In this document: positions 9,454 to 18,439 of the stretch, piece by piece
How positions within the stretch are numbered: the first letter of the stretch is position 1
Layout of the letters: each line of letters begins with the position of its first letter
Assembly (NCBI GenBank): GCA_022842685.1
Contig: JALHPC010000007.1
Coordinates: forward strand, 25,457 to 89,456
Origin: Candidatus Kapaibacterium sp.
GTDB taxonomy: Bacteria > Bacteroidota > Ignavibacteria > Kapaibacteriales > Kapaibacteriaceae
Direction: 5' to 3'
DNA: 64,000 nucleotides
Notes under the pieces: model-generated
What the model was told of the DNA's origin: nothing
Database searches by the model: none
What the model saw: only the letters and a program-made list of their open reading frames with translations
Position numbers and translations under genes: made by a program

Positions 9454-11396
9454 CAGGGCAGTATGCGAAGAGTGGCAGCACGGTGTTGCGCTCGAAGCTG
9501 CGGCGTTGTGCCATCACCTTCGGCATTTCGCACGGGCACAACGTCCACGGCAGTAAGCGGCACGTCGAGTGCTTCGGCGGCCGCCTTGGCCCTCTGCTGG
9601 GCCAGCACGGCGTTGTATGCATCCGAACCAAAGCCGTCGGTGCCTACGCGCAGCTCGAGGCGCTTGCGAGCGGCCACGGCCTCTTGCGCAATGCGGCGCG
9701 CCTGGTCGTTCACGCTCGAAAGCGTGGTTTCGTCGAAATCAAAGTAACCAACCACGGTAGCATCGCCATCGCGCACCGATGCGTTTTGCACGGTAGTGTC
9801 GCGCCGCTGTACTGTGGGTTGCACCGCAAAGCTCAGACTCGATTCGTCGCGTTGTCCTGCAGTGTCGACGATAGAAGCGCGGGCCTCGACCTTCACCATC
9901 GTTCCTGCTGTTAACACTGCCTCTGTAAGGGTCACCGTTTGCGCTTCGGCAAGTGCACCCCGCGAGGCAGCCGGTGCCCCGTTAACGGCAATGATGGTAG
10001 TGGTAGAGCAGGTTACGGCCGGACAATCTGTGGTGGAAACAACGGTGACGTCGGTAGGCGTCGCTGTGGTGCGAATGGTAACGTCATCGAGTGCCACAGT
10101 GCGCCCAACCGCGCCAACATCAATGCGCACATAGCGGTGCTCGGCGTCGATGGCAGGGTACCGCGACGCGGGTGCTTGTCGGCGCACAAATGTCAGCCGC
10201 GATTGATCGACAGGGCCAATGCGATCGGTTGCCCACAGCATTCGCGTTTTGAGGATAGTGGGCGGTTCGGCAGCCGATGCCGATGCCGTAATGGTAACCT
10301 GGGCGTTGGGATTTTCACGCACGAGGGCTGCCACGGCATCAAGCATACGATTGGTTGTTGCCGTACCTGCGTCAGACCCGCCAGAAAATTCGGTGCCCCC
10401 TTCGTCGAAATACACAATAGGGGGAACGTGTGTGCGATTGATGGTTACCTGTTCCGACAAAACGGGTAGCGATACAACGTCGGACGCAACCGGGGCTGTG
10501 CCAACGACGGCAGCTACGCGCACCGATGGTGGCGAAGCACGACGCACTACCTGTGGCGGAGGAGGTGGTGGTGGTGGCGGAGGCGGAGGCGGAGGCGGAG
10601 GCGGTGGCGGAGGCGGTGGTGCCGGGGAAGGCAACGGAATATGGTACAGAAAGCTAACACCGAACCGAATGGTGGAAATACCCCACGAAAGATTGTCGAC
10701 GACGTTGGTTAGGCCATGCGTGTAGGATACTTCGGGTGACACACGAAGCAGACGGTTAACCGGGATTTCGTACCGCAGACCTGCAAAGGCAGCAGCATAG
10801 AGCGAGGCAGCATTCGGCAACGGTCCTTCGGATTCGTTGTACGTGCGAGCCCCCGAGGCAAATGTATAGCCCCGATCTTCGGGAGTAAGCAGGACTTGCT
10901 GCTGATTGTAGGTAGGCGCCAGTTGTACGCCCAGGGCACCACCAACGCGCATGCGCAGATTGTCGATGCCAGGCACGGTAAGTACCACATATGGCTCGAC
11001 GGCAAGCGGTGCAAGGTAGGCAACCAGACGATGCTCTACCTTGCCTTGGACTACTTCGTTGCCACGTATGATATTGCCTACAAACTCGGTGGATGTGAGG
11101 GTAGCCGATAGGACGTGATACGAGAGCGAAGCTCCGAGTCTGAGCGACGTTCCGGCGGGCTGATATTCTATGCCGGCATGGAGCAGGCCACCCATGCCAA
11201 AGCCACTCGTGTACTGCGCACCGGGGTTCGAAACAGAGGGAAGCTGCGAGAAGTCGGCCCGATGGATATTGGCGCTACCAAGAATACCGCCCGTAAGATA
11301 TAGGCGCCCCACGGTGTCGGCCGATGCCAGCGCCAACGTACAACACACCACAAACATGGCAAGCGCTGTTACAACAACGCGTGGTATTGCTATCAT
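9453..11396 (-). CDS. Outer-membrane OmpA-like protein with 22-proline linker and two OmpA-C-like segments
   Basis: ATG at 11396 overlaps the upstream stop. Signal peptide MIAIPRVVVTALAMFVVCCTLALA, barrel-like N-terminus, polyproline run, PIVYFDEGGTEFSGG.. and VVGYFDFDETTLSSVNDQARR.. segments. Stop shares a base with the next ATG (TGATG). Confidence 0.8.
   Translation of the reverse strand: MIAIPRVVVTALAMFVVCCTLALASADTVGRLYLTGGILGSANIHRADFSQLPSVSNPGAQYTSGFGMGGLLHAGIEYQPAGTSLRLGASLSYHVLSATLTSTEFVGNIIRGNEVVQGKVEHRLVAYLAPLAVEPYVVLTVPGIDNLRMRVGGALGVQLAPTYNQQQVLLTPEDRGYTFASGARTYNESEGPLPNAASLYAAAFAGLRYEIPVNRLLRVSPEVSYTHGLTNVVDNLSWGISTIRFGVSFLYHIPLPSPAPPPPPPPPPPPPPPPPPPPPPPQVVRRASPPSVRVAAVVGTAPVASDVVSLPVLSEQVTINRTHVPPIVYFDEGGTEFSGGSDAGTATTNRMLDAVAALVRENPNAQVTITASASAAEPPTILKTRMLWATDRIGPVDQSRLTFVRRQAPASRYPAIDAEHRYVRIDVGAVGRTVALDDVTIRTTATPTDVTVVSTTDCPAVTCSTTTIIAVNGAPAASRGALAEAQTVTLTEAVLTAGTMVKVEARASIVDTAGQRDESSLSFAVQPTVQRRDTTVQNASVRDGDATVVGYFDFDETTLSSVNDQARRIAQEAVAARKRLELRVGTDGFGSDAYNAVLAQQRAKAAAEALDVPLTAVDVVPVRNAEGDGTTPQLRAQHRAATLRILP
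10554..10619. repeat. GGN codon repeat encoding 22 consecutive prolines (minus strand), with internal (CGGAGG)n tandem
   Basis: Read directly: tgg cgg agg agg tgg tgg tgg tgg cgg agg cgg agg ... on the plus strand. Confidence 0.95.
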
Positions 11397-14300
11397 AGAA
11401 CAACAAACGGTACAGAGGTGGCTTGCCCATCGAAGAGGGCCACAACAACGTAGGCACCGGGCGGTAGTGCAGACACGTCGAGGGCGAGCTGGCTTCCGGC
11501 CCACCCCAAATCGACGGATTCTTCGGGCAGCACGCGAACGCCGCGGCTATCGAGGACTCGAACAACTACACGCTGAGACTGAACGTCGCCCTTGAGTGAT
11601 AGGGCAACGTTTACAGTACCGCTGTTTGTTGGGTTAGGATAGACACCCTCGATGCGCACTCCGAGTGGCGGTACAATCCGCCGGTTGGGGTCTAGACCTT
11701 GAATTTGCAACGCTCCGCCAACCACCACGGTGGGCACGCCTGGACCAAAGGGTCGTACCGTCGTATCCTGTGTTAGGGCCGACCAATCCACTTCGGCCAT
11801 GCCTGCCCATCCGCGTAAGCGTACGGCCTCGCCGGAACGGAAGTCGCCGTCGACCACAACGCGCACCTGACGCATGCCGTCAACGATGTCTTGCGAAACA
11901 ATCCGCGCCGTGCCCATTGCCGATGTTGCCGCCGTGGCAAGGAACATCCGCGGATTTACCAGTATGGAAAGCTCCATGGGGCGCTCGCCGGCATACGGTA
12001 CGTCCTCGGTTACGTCGACGGTTATCGGCAGCTCTACCTCCAACCTTGGGTCGGCCGTTACTCGCGGAAGCGTAACCACAGCCGAGCCGCGGTACGTCAA
12101 CAAACGTACCTCGGAATCAACTCCACAAGGTGCATAGCCAAAGCGCACCCTTGCATCATTGGGCACGGCCCCACCTTCATACGTCACCGTCATCACTACA
12201 GAATCGCCTGCCTCGATCCGTACCGGCAATGCCGGCGCTGTTGAAAAAGGGGCACCGGCAGACACGTCGGCACGCACAACGGTGGCGGGCGACGGAGTGG
12301 TGTTGCGAAGTACCACGGTACGCGTGGCAATGCCATCGACAAACGGTAAGGCGGCATGGGAAGATTGGATAACGACGCCAACGCCTCGGCCATAAAGCCG
12401 GAAGGTGCGCTCGCTGCGCGAACCTGCATAGCCAACCAACACAGTGCCTGTGTCGAGGCCCAATTCAGTGGGGAAGAACTCGACGTCAACCTCGAGCGTG
12501 CCGCCAGGCGGTATTACCGTGTCGTTGATAAAACTCGCCATGCGGAAGTTCGCAGAAAGCCCACCCGCTACTACCATACGGTTAATCGTCACGGGCACGT
12601 TGTCGTTGTTCCTGATGGCGCGAATGCGCCTACGCGAACGATCGCCAACGCACACGTCGCCAAAATCTGTGTCGTCGCCGAGCATCGTCAAATTCCGGTC
12701 GATACCGACCATACGAATGGTGATACGAAACTCAATGTCGCACACGCGTACAGCCAAGATGTCTTCCAGCATGCCGGTATCGAGGGCCGTAGCACGCAGC
12801 GACAGTGGCAGGCATTCGCCCGGTAGGATGGTGTCGCCATCGATGGGAGCGCCAAGCGTACACCAGTCGCCCCTTATCAGCGAGGCGCTGGTGATGATGA
12901 TGGGAACGGTGCCTGTATTGCAGATGCCTCGAGGAACGACGGTGTCGACGGTCGAGCCCACAAGTCGTGCGGCTAGGATGACGTCCGACGCGGGACTTTC
13001 GGGAGCACGGATGGTGAAGGGGGCGTCGGACATATCCCATTCGGGAGTGGCAACCGAACGCAGGATAGCGTTGCGCTCTGGGTCGCGGTCCGACGACACA
13101 CTGATATACGTCGACCCGTTTGGAGCGATTGCTAGGCCATTCACCGATTGGAAGTGACCCGATCCGGGCAGGAGGTACATGCGTAGCGCTTCTAGGTCGT
13201 AAGCCCGCATGGCCGTGCCATCGCTCATGCCAAAGAGGATGGTGTTTTCGGATCCTGTGAAGCCGATACCCGTTACTGGCTGTGCGGTTGACTGTGCGAA
13301 GATGTCTATCAGGCGGCCACTAGCAAGGTCGTAGATGTAGGACTGCTGGAACTGTGGCGTGGTAAGCGGCGGATCGGGTTGGGCAGCCAACACGGCAAAG
13401 CGCCTACTGGGGGCAATGCTCATGCGACTGATAATGGGAGCATCGTGACCGGTGTGGTTGGTAGCGAAGCGCGCGATGCGCGTACCGCCGGGCAGCGAGA
13501 AGCGGGCAATGCTGCCATCGACGTAGGTGACGGCCAACTCGTCGCGATCTACCGTGGCGGCAGCCAAAGGTAAGTCGAGTGCGAGCGGCGACCGAAGGGC
13601 AAACGAGGACGCGTCGTACGTGCGAACGTTGCCGGCAAGCTGACTCCACACGTACATAAGGGCGCCAGACGTTTCGACGCCGAAGCCGGCAACTACGAAG
13701 CCAGATTCGAGGTCGAGCGCAGCGGCTGGAGCTGCCGTACCTAGGTCGAAGCGCTGCAAGGCATCGCGGTTGCCACCTTGGCGACGGATGAGTGCTAGGA
13801 TACTTCGCGACGTGCCAACGTACGAGAGCTGTGTGGCAAAGCCACTGCCTTGAATCGTCGAAGTACGAATCGTAGCAAGTGATTCAGTATCAAATTCAAG
13901 AATGGTACCGTTTTGATAGGCCACTGCCAGGTACTTACCCGAAGCATCGAACGCAGCAGCCGAAGCGCCGATGCGTGGGCCTACGACGCTGCGCTGTGGC
14001 GTAGACTGAAAACGCTGCGTGACCCGGATGCGAGCGCCGCTGGTGAGACTAGCAGGAACCGCCCAACTGTAGGTGGTATCGAGTGTGGAGTCGATAAAAT
14101 TCCACGATTTACCGTCGTCGATCGAATAGTCGAGGTAAGAGTTAAAGCCCGGAAGCGAGCCCGTCCAACGAACGTCGACATTCTGGCACGGGGCAAACAC
14201 TTCGCCTCCATTCGGATGGAGAACAAAGAGTTTGGGCAGGCGGCTGTACGTTGTGCGGTTGGCTAACAGAATCACGCTTTGGCGAATGCCACCCGAGTGA

Positions 14301-15040
14301 AACACCGTTAGCGTGTCCACAACGGGCTGTGTATCGGTAGGCGTAAAAACGATATCAACACGGTAATCGATGCCTGGCGTTAGCGTGCTTGGCGGGGCAG
14401 GGCGGGGGTCGACGATAGAGCCCCGCCAAACCACCTTAAACTGCGGATTGCGAACACGGATGGAATCCACGCGTACGGGCAGCTCGCGGTCGTCGACGAT
14501 GGGACCTTTGAACACAACAAGGCGGAACTTCGCTGTATCGGTAGCACCGGCGGCATGTGTGCCAAAGTCGTAGCGAACTGGTACGATTTCGCCTCGGTTG
14601 TTGGCGTCGGTCCAAAACACGCTAGCAGCCGACACGTTGGCCCCAACAACAGTAGCAACGCCCGTGGCACCGCGGTCGAACACCACGATGCGCGACTCTT
14701 GCGGAGACGCCGACACTCCGGTCCAGCGGACCGTAAGTGTGCCGTCGTTGTTGGCAGATACAAGCTTTGGTTGAACTGGGCGGATGCCTTCGATAATCCA
14801 AATCGACGACGCCGAAGGCTGAATCGGTGCCCCTTGGGAAGTTACGCGTATACGCGCGGTAATGTCGGGAAAGGTCGAAGTACGATCGGCCGTGGTTCCG
14901 TCGGGATTGGGGACGGGCGTAACGACAACCTGAGCAAGACTTGCGCTGGTGAAAAAGAGCAATCCCACCAAGAGCAAAACAAGTGGCATAATGGGGCGGG
15001 ACGGATGGTGCAGGTTGTTCACGGGCGGCGTATGACGCAA
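11393..15040 (-). CDS. Large secreted WD40-like beta-propeller / choice-of-anchor-D protein with T9SS-like C-terminus (start possibly nearer 14990)
   Basis: HPNGGEVFAPCQNVDVRWTGSLPG, propeller-like repeats, repeated FGDVCVGDRSRRRIRAIRN modules, and GVRIEGVYPNPTNSGTVNVALSLKG..VVRVLDSRG..LPPGAYVVVALFDG C-terminus. Confidence 0.83.
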   Translation of the reverse strand: MRHTPPVNNLHHPSRPIMPLVLLLVGLLFFTSASLAQVVVTPVPNPDGTTADRTSTFPDITARIRVTSQGAPIQPSASSIWIIEGIRPVQPKLVSANNDGTLTVRWTGVSASPQESRIVVFDRGATGVATVVGANVSAASVFWTDANNRGEIVPVRYDFGTHAAGATDTAKFRLVVFKGPIVDDRELPVRVDSIRVRNPQFKVVWRGSIVDPRPAPPSTLTPGIDYRVDIVFTPTDTQPVVDTLTVFHSGGIRQSVILLANRTTYSRLPKLFVLHPNGGEVFAPCQNVDVRWTGSLPGFNSYLDYSIDDGKSWNFIDSTLDTTYSWAVPASLTSGARIRVTQRFQSTPQRSVVGPRIGASAAAFDASGKYLAVAYQNGTILEFDTESLATIRTSTIQGSGFATQLSYVGTSRSILALIRRQGGNRDALQRFDLGTAAPAAALDLESGFVVAGFGVETSGALMYVWSQLAGNVRTYDASSFALRSPLALDLPLAAATVDRDELAVTYVDGSIARFSLPGGTRIARFATNHTGHDAPIISRMSIAPSRRFAVLAAQPDPPLTTPQFQQSYIYDLASGRLIDIFAQSTAQPVTGIGFTGSENTILFGMSDGTAMRAYDLEALRMYLLPGSGHFQSVNGLAIAPNGSTYISVSSDRDPERNAILRSVATPEWDMSDAPFTIRAPESPASDVILAARLVGSTVDTVVPRGICNTGTVPIIITSASLIRGDWCTLGAPIDGDTILPGECLPLSLRATALDTGMLEDILAVRVCDIEFRITIRMVGIDRNLTMLGDDTDFGDVCVGDRSRRRIRAIRNNDNVPVTINRMVVAGGLSANFRMASFINDTVIPPGGTLEVDVEFFPTELGLDTGTVLVGYAGSRSERTFRLYGRGVGVVIQSSHAALPFVDGIATRTVVLRNTTPSPATVVRADVSAGAPFSTAPALPVRIEAGDSVVMTVTYEGGAVPNDARVRFGYAPCGVDSEVRLLTYRGSAVVTLPRVTADPRLEVELPITVDVTEDVPYAGERPMELSILVNPRMFLATAATSAMGTARIVSQDIVDGMRQVRVVVDGDFRSGEAVRLRGWAGMAEVDWSALTQDTTVRPFGPGVPTVVVGGALQIQGLDPNRRIVPPLGVRIEGVYPNPTNSGTVNVALSLKGDVQSQRVVVRVLDSRGVRVLPEESVDLGWAGSQLALDVSALPPGAYVVVALFDGQATSVPFVVL

Positions 15041-15070
15041 GCGCGGCAGTTTTCGTTACAGGCGATGCGA

Positions 15071-15841
15071 TTACTCGAAGCGGGCCAAAAACTCTTGCAC
15101 GACGGGATCGGTAGAAGCACGAAGCTCGTCGACGCTGCCTTGGAACTGGACGAGGCCATTGTCGAGCATCACGACGTGGTCGGCAACGTTGTACACCGAG
15201 AACATATCGTGAGTGATAATGACCGACGTTACACTGAGAGTCTTGGCTAGGGTTGCCAGAAGGTCGTCGATTTGCTGACTGGTGATGGGGTCGAGGCCCG
15301 TTGTTGGCTCGTCGTACATGATGTAGGCCGGACGCCCAACCAGGGCGCGAGCTACGCCTACGCGCTTTCGCATGCCACCGGACAGGTCGCTAGGTTTTTT
15401 GTTTCGCAAGATGCGATACTCGCGTTCGAAGGCATCGGTGTCTGCCTCGGGTTGCGGCAACAGCCCAACCGACGCCAGCACGCGGCGTGCCTCGGCTTCG
15501 AGCACGTTGGTGTTGCGTTCGCCATGTTCGACCAGACTAATCACGACGTTTTCGAACACGGTAAGCGAGTCGAAGAGCGCTGCGCCTTGAAAGACGTAGC
15601 CAATCGTCTGACGAAGTGCGAATAGATCCTTGGTTGAAAGTTTGTCGACCTGTCTACCGTCGATGACAACAGTGCCGGCATCGCCGTCTAACAGTCCGAC
15701 GATGTGTTTTAAGAGGACGCTTTTACCGCAGCCAGACTTACCAATGATACATGTGGCTTTGCCGGTAGGAATGGTAAACGTCACACCACGCAGGACGACC
15801 TTCTCGCCGAAGGACTTTTTGAGGTTGGTAATCTCGATCAT
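15071..15841 (-). CDS. ABC transporter ATP-binding protein, MlaF-like
   Basis: Walker A IGKSGCGKSVLLKHIVGLL, FQGAALFDSLTVFENV, LSGGMRKRVGVARAL, MYDEPTTGLDPITSQQID. Confidence 0.9.
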   Translation of the reverse strand: MIEITNLKKSFGEKVVLRGVTFTIPTGKATCIIGKSGCGKSVLLKHIVGLLDGDAGTVVIDGRQVDKLSTKDLFALRQTIGYVFQGAALFDSLTVFENVVISLVEHGERNTNVLEAEARRVLASVGLLPQPEADTDAFEREYRILRNKKPSDLSGGMRKRVGVARALVGRPAYIMYDEPTTGLDPITSQQIDDLLATLAKTLSVTSVIITHDMFSVYNVADHVVMLDNGLVQFQGSVDELRASTDPVVQEFLARFE

Positions 15842-15846
15842 CGTTG

Positions 15847-17664
15847 CTAGGCAGCCTGGCCGTCAACACCGTTGCGACCGTCGAAGCGCCGTTTGATAAC
15901 GTCGATCGTTCCCAAGGGAATAGCATCGATAAGATTGCGAGTGTATTCCTGCTCGGGGTTAGCATAGATTGCATTAGCTGGACGCATCTCTACGATATTG
16001 CCTGCATTCATAACGGCAATTCTATCCGAGATAAACTTCACGACGCTCAGGTCGTGCGAGATGAAGATATAGGTCAGGTCGAACTCATCGCGAAGCTGCA
16101 CCAACAGGTTAAGAACCTGAGCTTGCACCGACACGTCGAGGGCGCTTACAGACTCGTCGCAGATGAGCAGCTTGGGCTTCAGCGCTAACGCGCGGGCGAT
16201 GCAAATACGTTGGCGCTGTCCGCCCGAAAACTCGTGAGGGTAGTTGTTGAAATGCCGGGGCAGCAGGTTAACCTTATCGAGCAGGTACTGGACGTGTTCC
16301 TTGCGTTCGGCATCGTTACTGCCGATGCCATGCACGGTAAGCACTTCCATGATAGCGCTGCCAACGCTCAGGCGTGGATTTAGCGATGAATATGGGTCTT
16401 GGAAGATGATCTGCATGTCGCGGCGGAGGCGCTTCAACTCTGCCGATCCTAGGGCAAGCACGTCGTGGCCGTCAAACGCAACCGAGCCGCTCGTGGGCTC
16501 TACAAGCCGCAGGATGGCGCGTCCCGTCGTGGTTTTGCCGCATCCCGACTCGCCCACAAGACCTAGCGTTTCACCTGGGCGGAGTGTAAACGACACACCA
16601 TCGACAGCGCGAACGTAGCCCGAAGTTTTTCCGAAGAGTCCCGACTTTATGGGGAAGTGAACCTTCAGATCTCGCACGTCGAGCAGGGGTTGTTTAGCGT
16701 CGAACGACGTCAAGCGGTCGTCAAGCTCCTGTTGCGAGAAGCTTAGTTCGTGTACACGATGTTCAACGGTTTCATTGCGGATTTCGACGATCGTGCCATC
16801 GGCGGCTTCGTCCATAAAGTCGCGCACGGTAGGCAGGATGCGAAGTTTGGTATCCAGCCGTGGGCGGCACGCCAAGAGACCCTTCGTGTAGGGGTGTTGC
16901 GGGTCTTCGAAGATCTGGAGCACGGGTCCTTGTTCTACGATGCGCCCCTTATACATCACGATAACGTCGTCGGCGATTTCTGCTATAACGCCAAGGTCGT
17001 GCGTGATAAACATCATGCTCATCTGATGTTGTTGCTGCAGCGAGCGCATCAGGTCGAGGATGGTTGCCTGCACGGTCACGTCGAGGGCCGTGGTTGGCTC
17101 GTCGGCAATCAGCAGGGCAGGGTTGCACGACATTGCCATGGCAATCATGACGCGTTGCTTTTGGCCGCCAGACAATTGGTGTGGGTAGCTGCGCATCATC
17201 GCCTCGGGGCGCGGCAGCTGCACTTCCTTGAAGAGTTCGAGCGTTCGGGCTTCGGCTTCGGCTTTCGACACATTACGGTGCAGTCGAATTGCTTCCACAA
17301 TTTGGTCGCCACACGTAAACACTGGGTTGAGCGACGTCATGGGCTCCTGGAAGATCATGGCAATGCGATTGCCGCGATAGCTACGCATAGCGTCTTCGGG
17401 AAGCGAAAGCAGGTCTACCGATGTGCCATCGGCTTCGGTAAACAGCGCCTTGCCTCCGGTAATGCGACCAGGCGGGTTGGGGATCAGGCGCATCACGCTA
17501 AGACTGGTAACGCTCTTGCCGGAACCCGATTCACCAACGATGCCGAGTGTGCGGCCACGCCCAACGGAAAAGCTCACATCGTTCACAGCTTTTACGTTGT
17601 AAATGTCGGAGCGGAACTCCGTCACCAAATTCTGAACATCTAGCAATGGACTCATAAGGCGCAA
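15847..17664 (-). CDS. Fused dipeptide/oligopeptide ABC transporter ATPase (DppD-DppF-like tandem ATPase)
   Basis: Two complete ABC cassettes: [47 protein letters not shown] and [48 protein letters not shown]. Confidence 0.94.
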   Translation of the reverse strand: MRLMSPLLDVQNLVTEFRSDIYNVKAVNDVSFSVGRGRTLGIVGESGSGKSVTSLSVMRLIPNPPGRITGGKALFTEADGTSVDLLSLPEDAMRSYRGNRIAMIFQEPMTSLNPVFTCGDQIVEAIRLHRNVSKAEAEARTLELFKEVQLPRPEAMMRSYPHQLSGGQKQRVMIAMAMSCNPALLIADEPTTALDVTVQATILDLMRSLQQQHQMSMMFITHDLGVIAEIADDVIVMYKGRIVEQGPVLQIFEDPQHPYTKGLLACRPRLDTKLRILPTVRDFMDEAADGTIVEIRNETVEHRVHELSFSQQELDDRLTSFDAKQPLLDVRDLKVHFPIKSGLFGKTSGYVRAVDGVSFTLRPGETLGLVGESGCGKTTTGRAILRLVEPTSGSVAFDGHDVLALGSAELKRLRRDMQIIFQDPYSSLNPRLSVGSAIMEVLTVHGIGSNDAERKEHVQYLLDKVNLLPRHFNNYPHEFSGGQRQRICIARALALKPKLLICDESVSALDVSVQAQVLNLLVQLRDEFDLTYIFISHDLSVVKFISDRIAVMNAGNIVEMRPANAIYANPEQEYTRNLIDAIPLGTIDVIKRRFDGRNGVDGQAA

Positions 17665-17670
17665 GTTACG

Positions 17671-18167
17671 ACGTGCTCTGCACAGTTACAGGCCTGCGGC
17701 CTAGATACGTGCTGCGCACAGCTACGTGCTGCGCACAGGTACAGGCCTGCGGCCTAGATACATGCTGCGCATAGCGACGTGCTGCGCACAGTTACAGGCC
17801 TGCGGCCTAGATACATGCTGCGCATAGCGACGTGCTTCGCACAGCTACGTTGGCTTCGCCAACAGCGACGCGGCTTCGCCGCAGCGACGTGCTGCGCACA
17901 GGTACAGGCCTGCGGCCTAGATACGTGCTTCGCACAGGTACAGGCCTGCGGCCTAGATACATGCTGCGCATAGCGACGTGCTTCGCACAGGTACAGGCCT
18001 GCGGCCTAGATACGTGCTTCGCACAGCGACGTGCTTCGCACAGGTACAGGCCTGCGGCCTAGATACGTGCTTCGCACAGTTACAGGCCTGCGGCCTAGAT
18101 ACATGCTGCGCATAGCGACGTGCTGCGCACAGCGACGCGGCTTCGCCGCAGCGACTGCTTTGCATAT
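17671..18167. repeat. Array of 26 perfect mini-hairpins (plus degenerate terminal units) with C(GNA)G triloops on the minus strand and uniform 6-nt AGNNAC spacers
   Basis: Plus-strand units AGGCCTGCGGCCT (8), GTGCTTCGCAC (6), GTGCTGCGCAC (5), ATGCTGCGCAT (4), GCGGCTTCGCCGC (2), GTTGGCTTCGCCAAC (1). Spacers are AGATAC, AGCGAC, AGGTAC, AGTTAC or AGCTAC. Confidence 0.95.
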
Positions 18168-18439
18168 CAAAATGGAACTGAAGACGCAATCTCAGAGGGG
18201 TCTATGCTGTGCAATCGTCTTTTTGTTCGGACACATAGGTGGCACGTCTTAACCTCGTACATGGCCATGTTTATCTCAGGTAACGATGCTTGAGACGCGC
18301 AACGTCGAAACCCCGACATCGACGAGTCACCGTCTTCTAATGCACCGAATGACCGTTGGGACGATTCCAAAATAGAGCAGACTCAGATAGAAAATCCTAT
18401 CTTTCAACGTTTGTGTTCACGTTTGCTGGGAGTCACAAG

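Noticed and set aside
10398-10412. Five-G variants of the AAGGGGCA motif at about 10398 and about 56873 as independent evidence
   Set aside because: Both encode the conserved FDEGGT protein motif of paralogous OmpA-like proteins, so shared ancestry can explain them. They were not counted in the octamer tally.
10219-10725. Plus-strand ORF with a poly-glycine run
   Set aside because: Antisense to the proline linker of the OmpA-like protein. The poly-Gly is the complement of Pro codons.
17671-18167. CRISPR array
   Set aside because: The repeat period is only 17-21 nt, there are no unique spacers of CRISPR length, units are multiple different palindromes, and no cas genes are in the window.
17779-18189. 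ORFs inside the hairpin array (e.g. 17779..17973 +, 17832..18062 +, 17953..18189 -)
   Set aside because: Low-complexity translations of the repeat (LRPRYMLRIATCFAQ...). They exist only because repeat units lack stops; no RBS or family resemblance.
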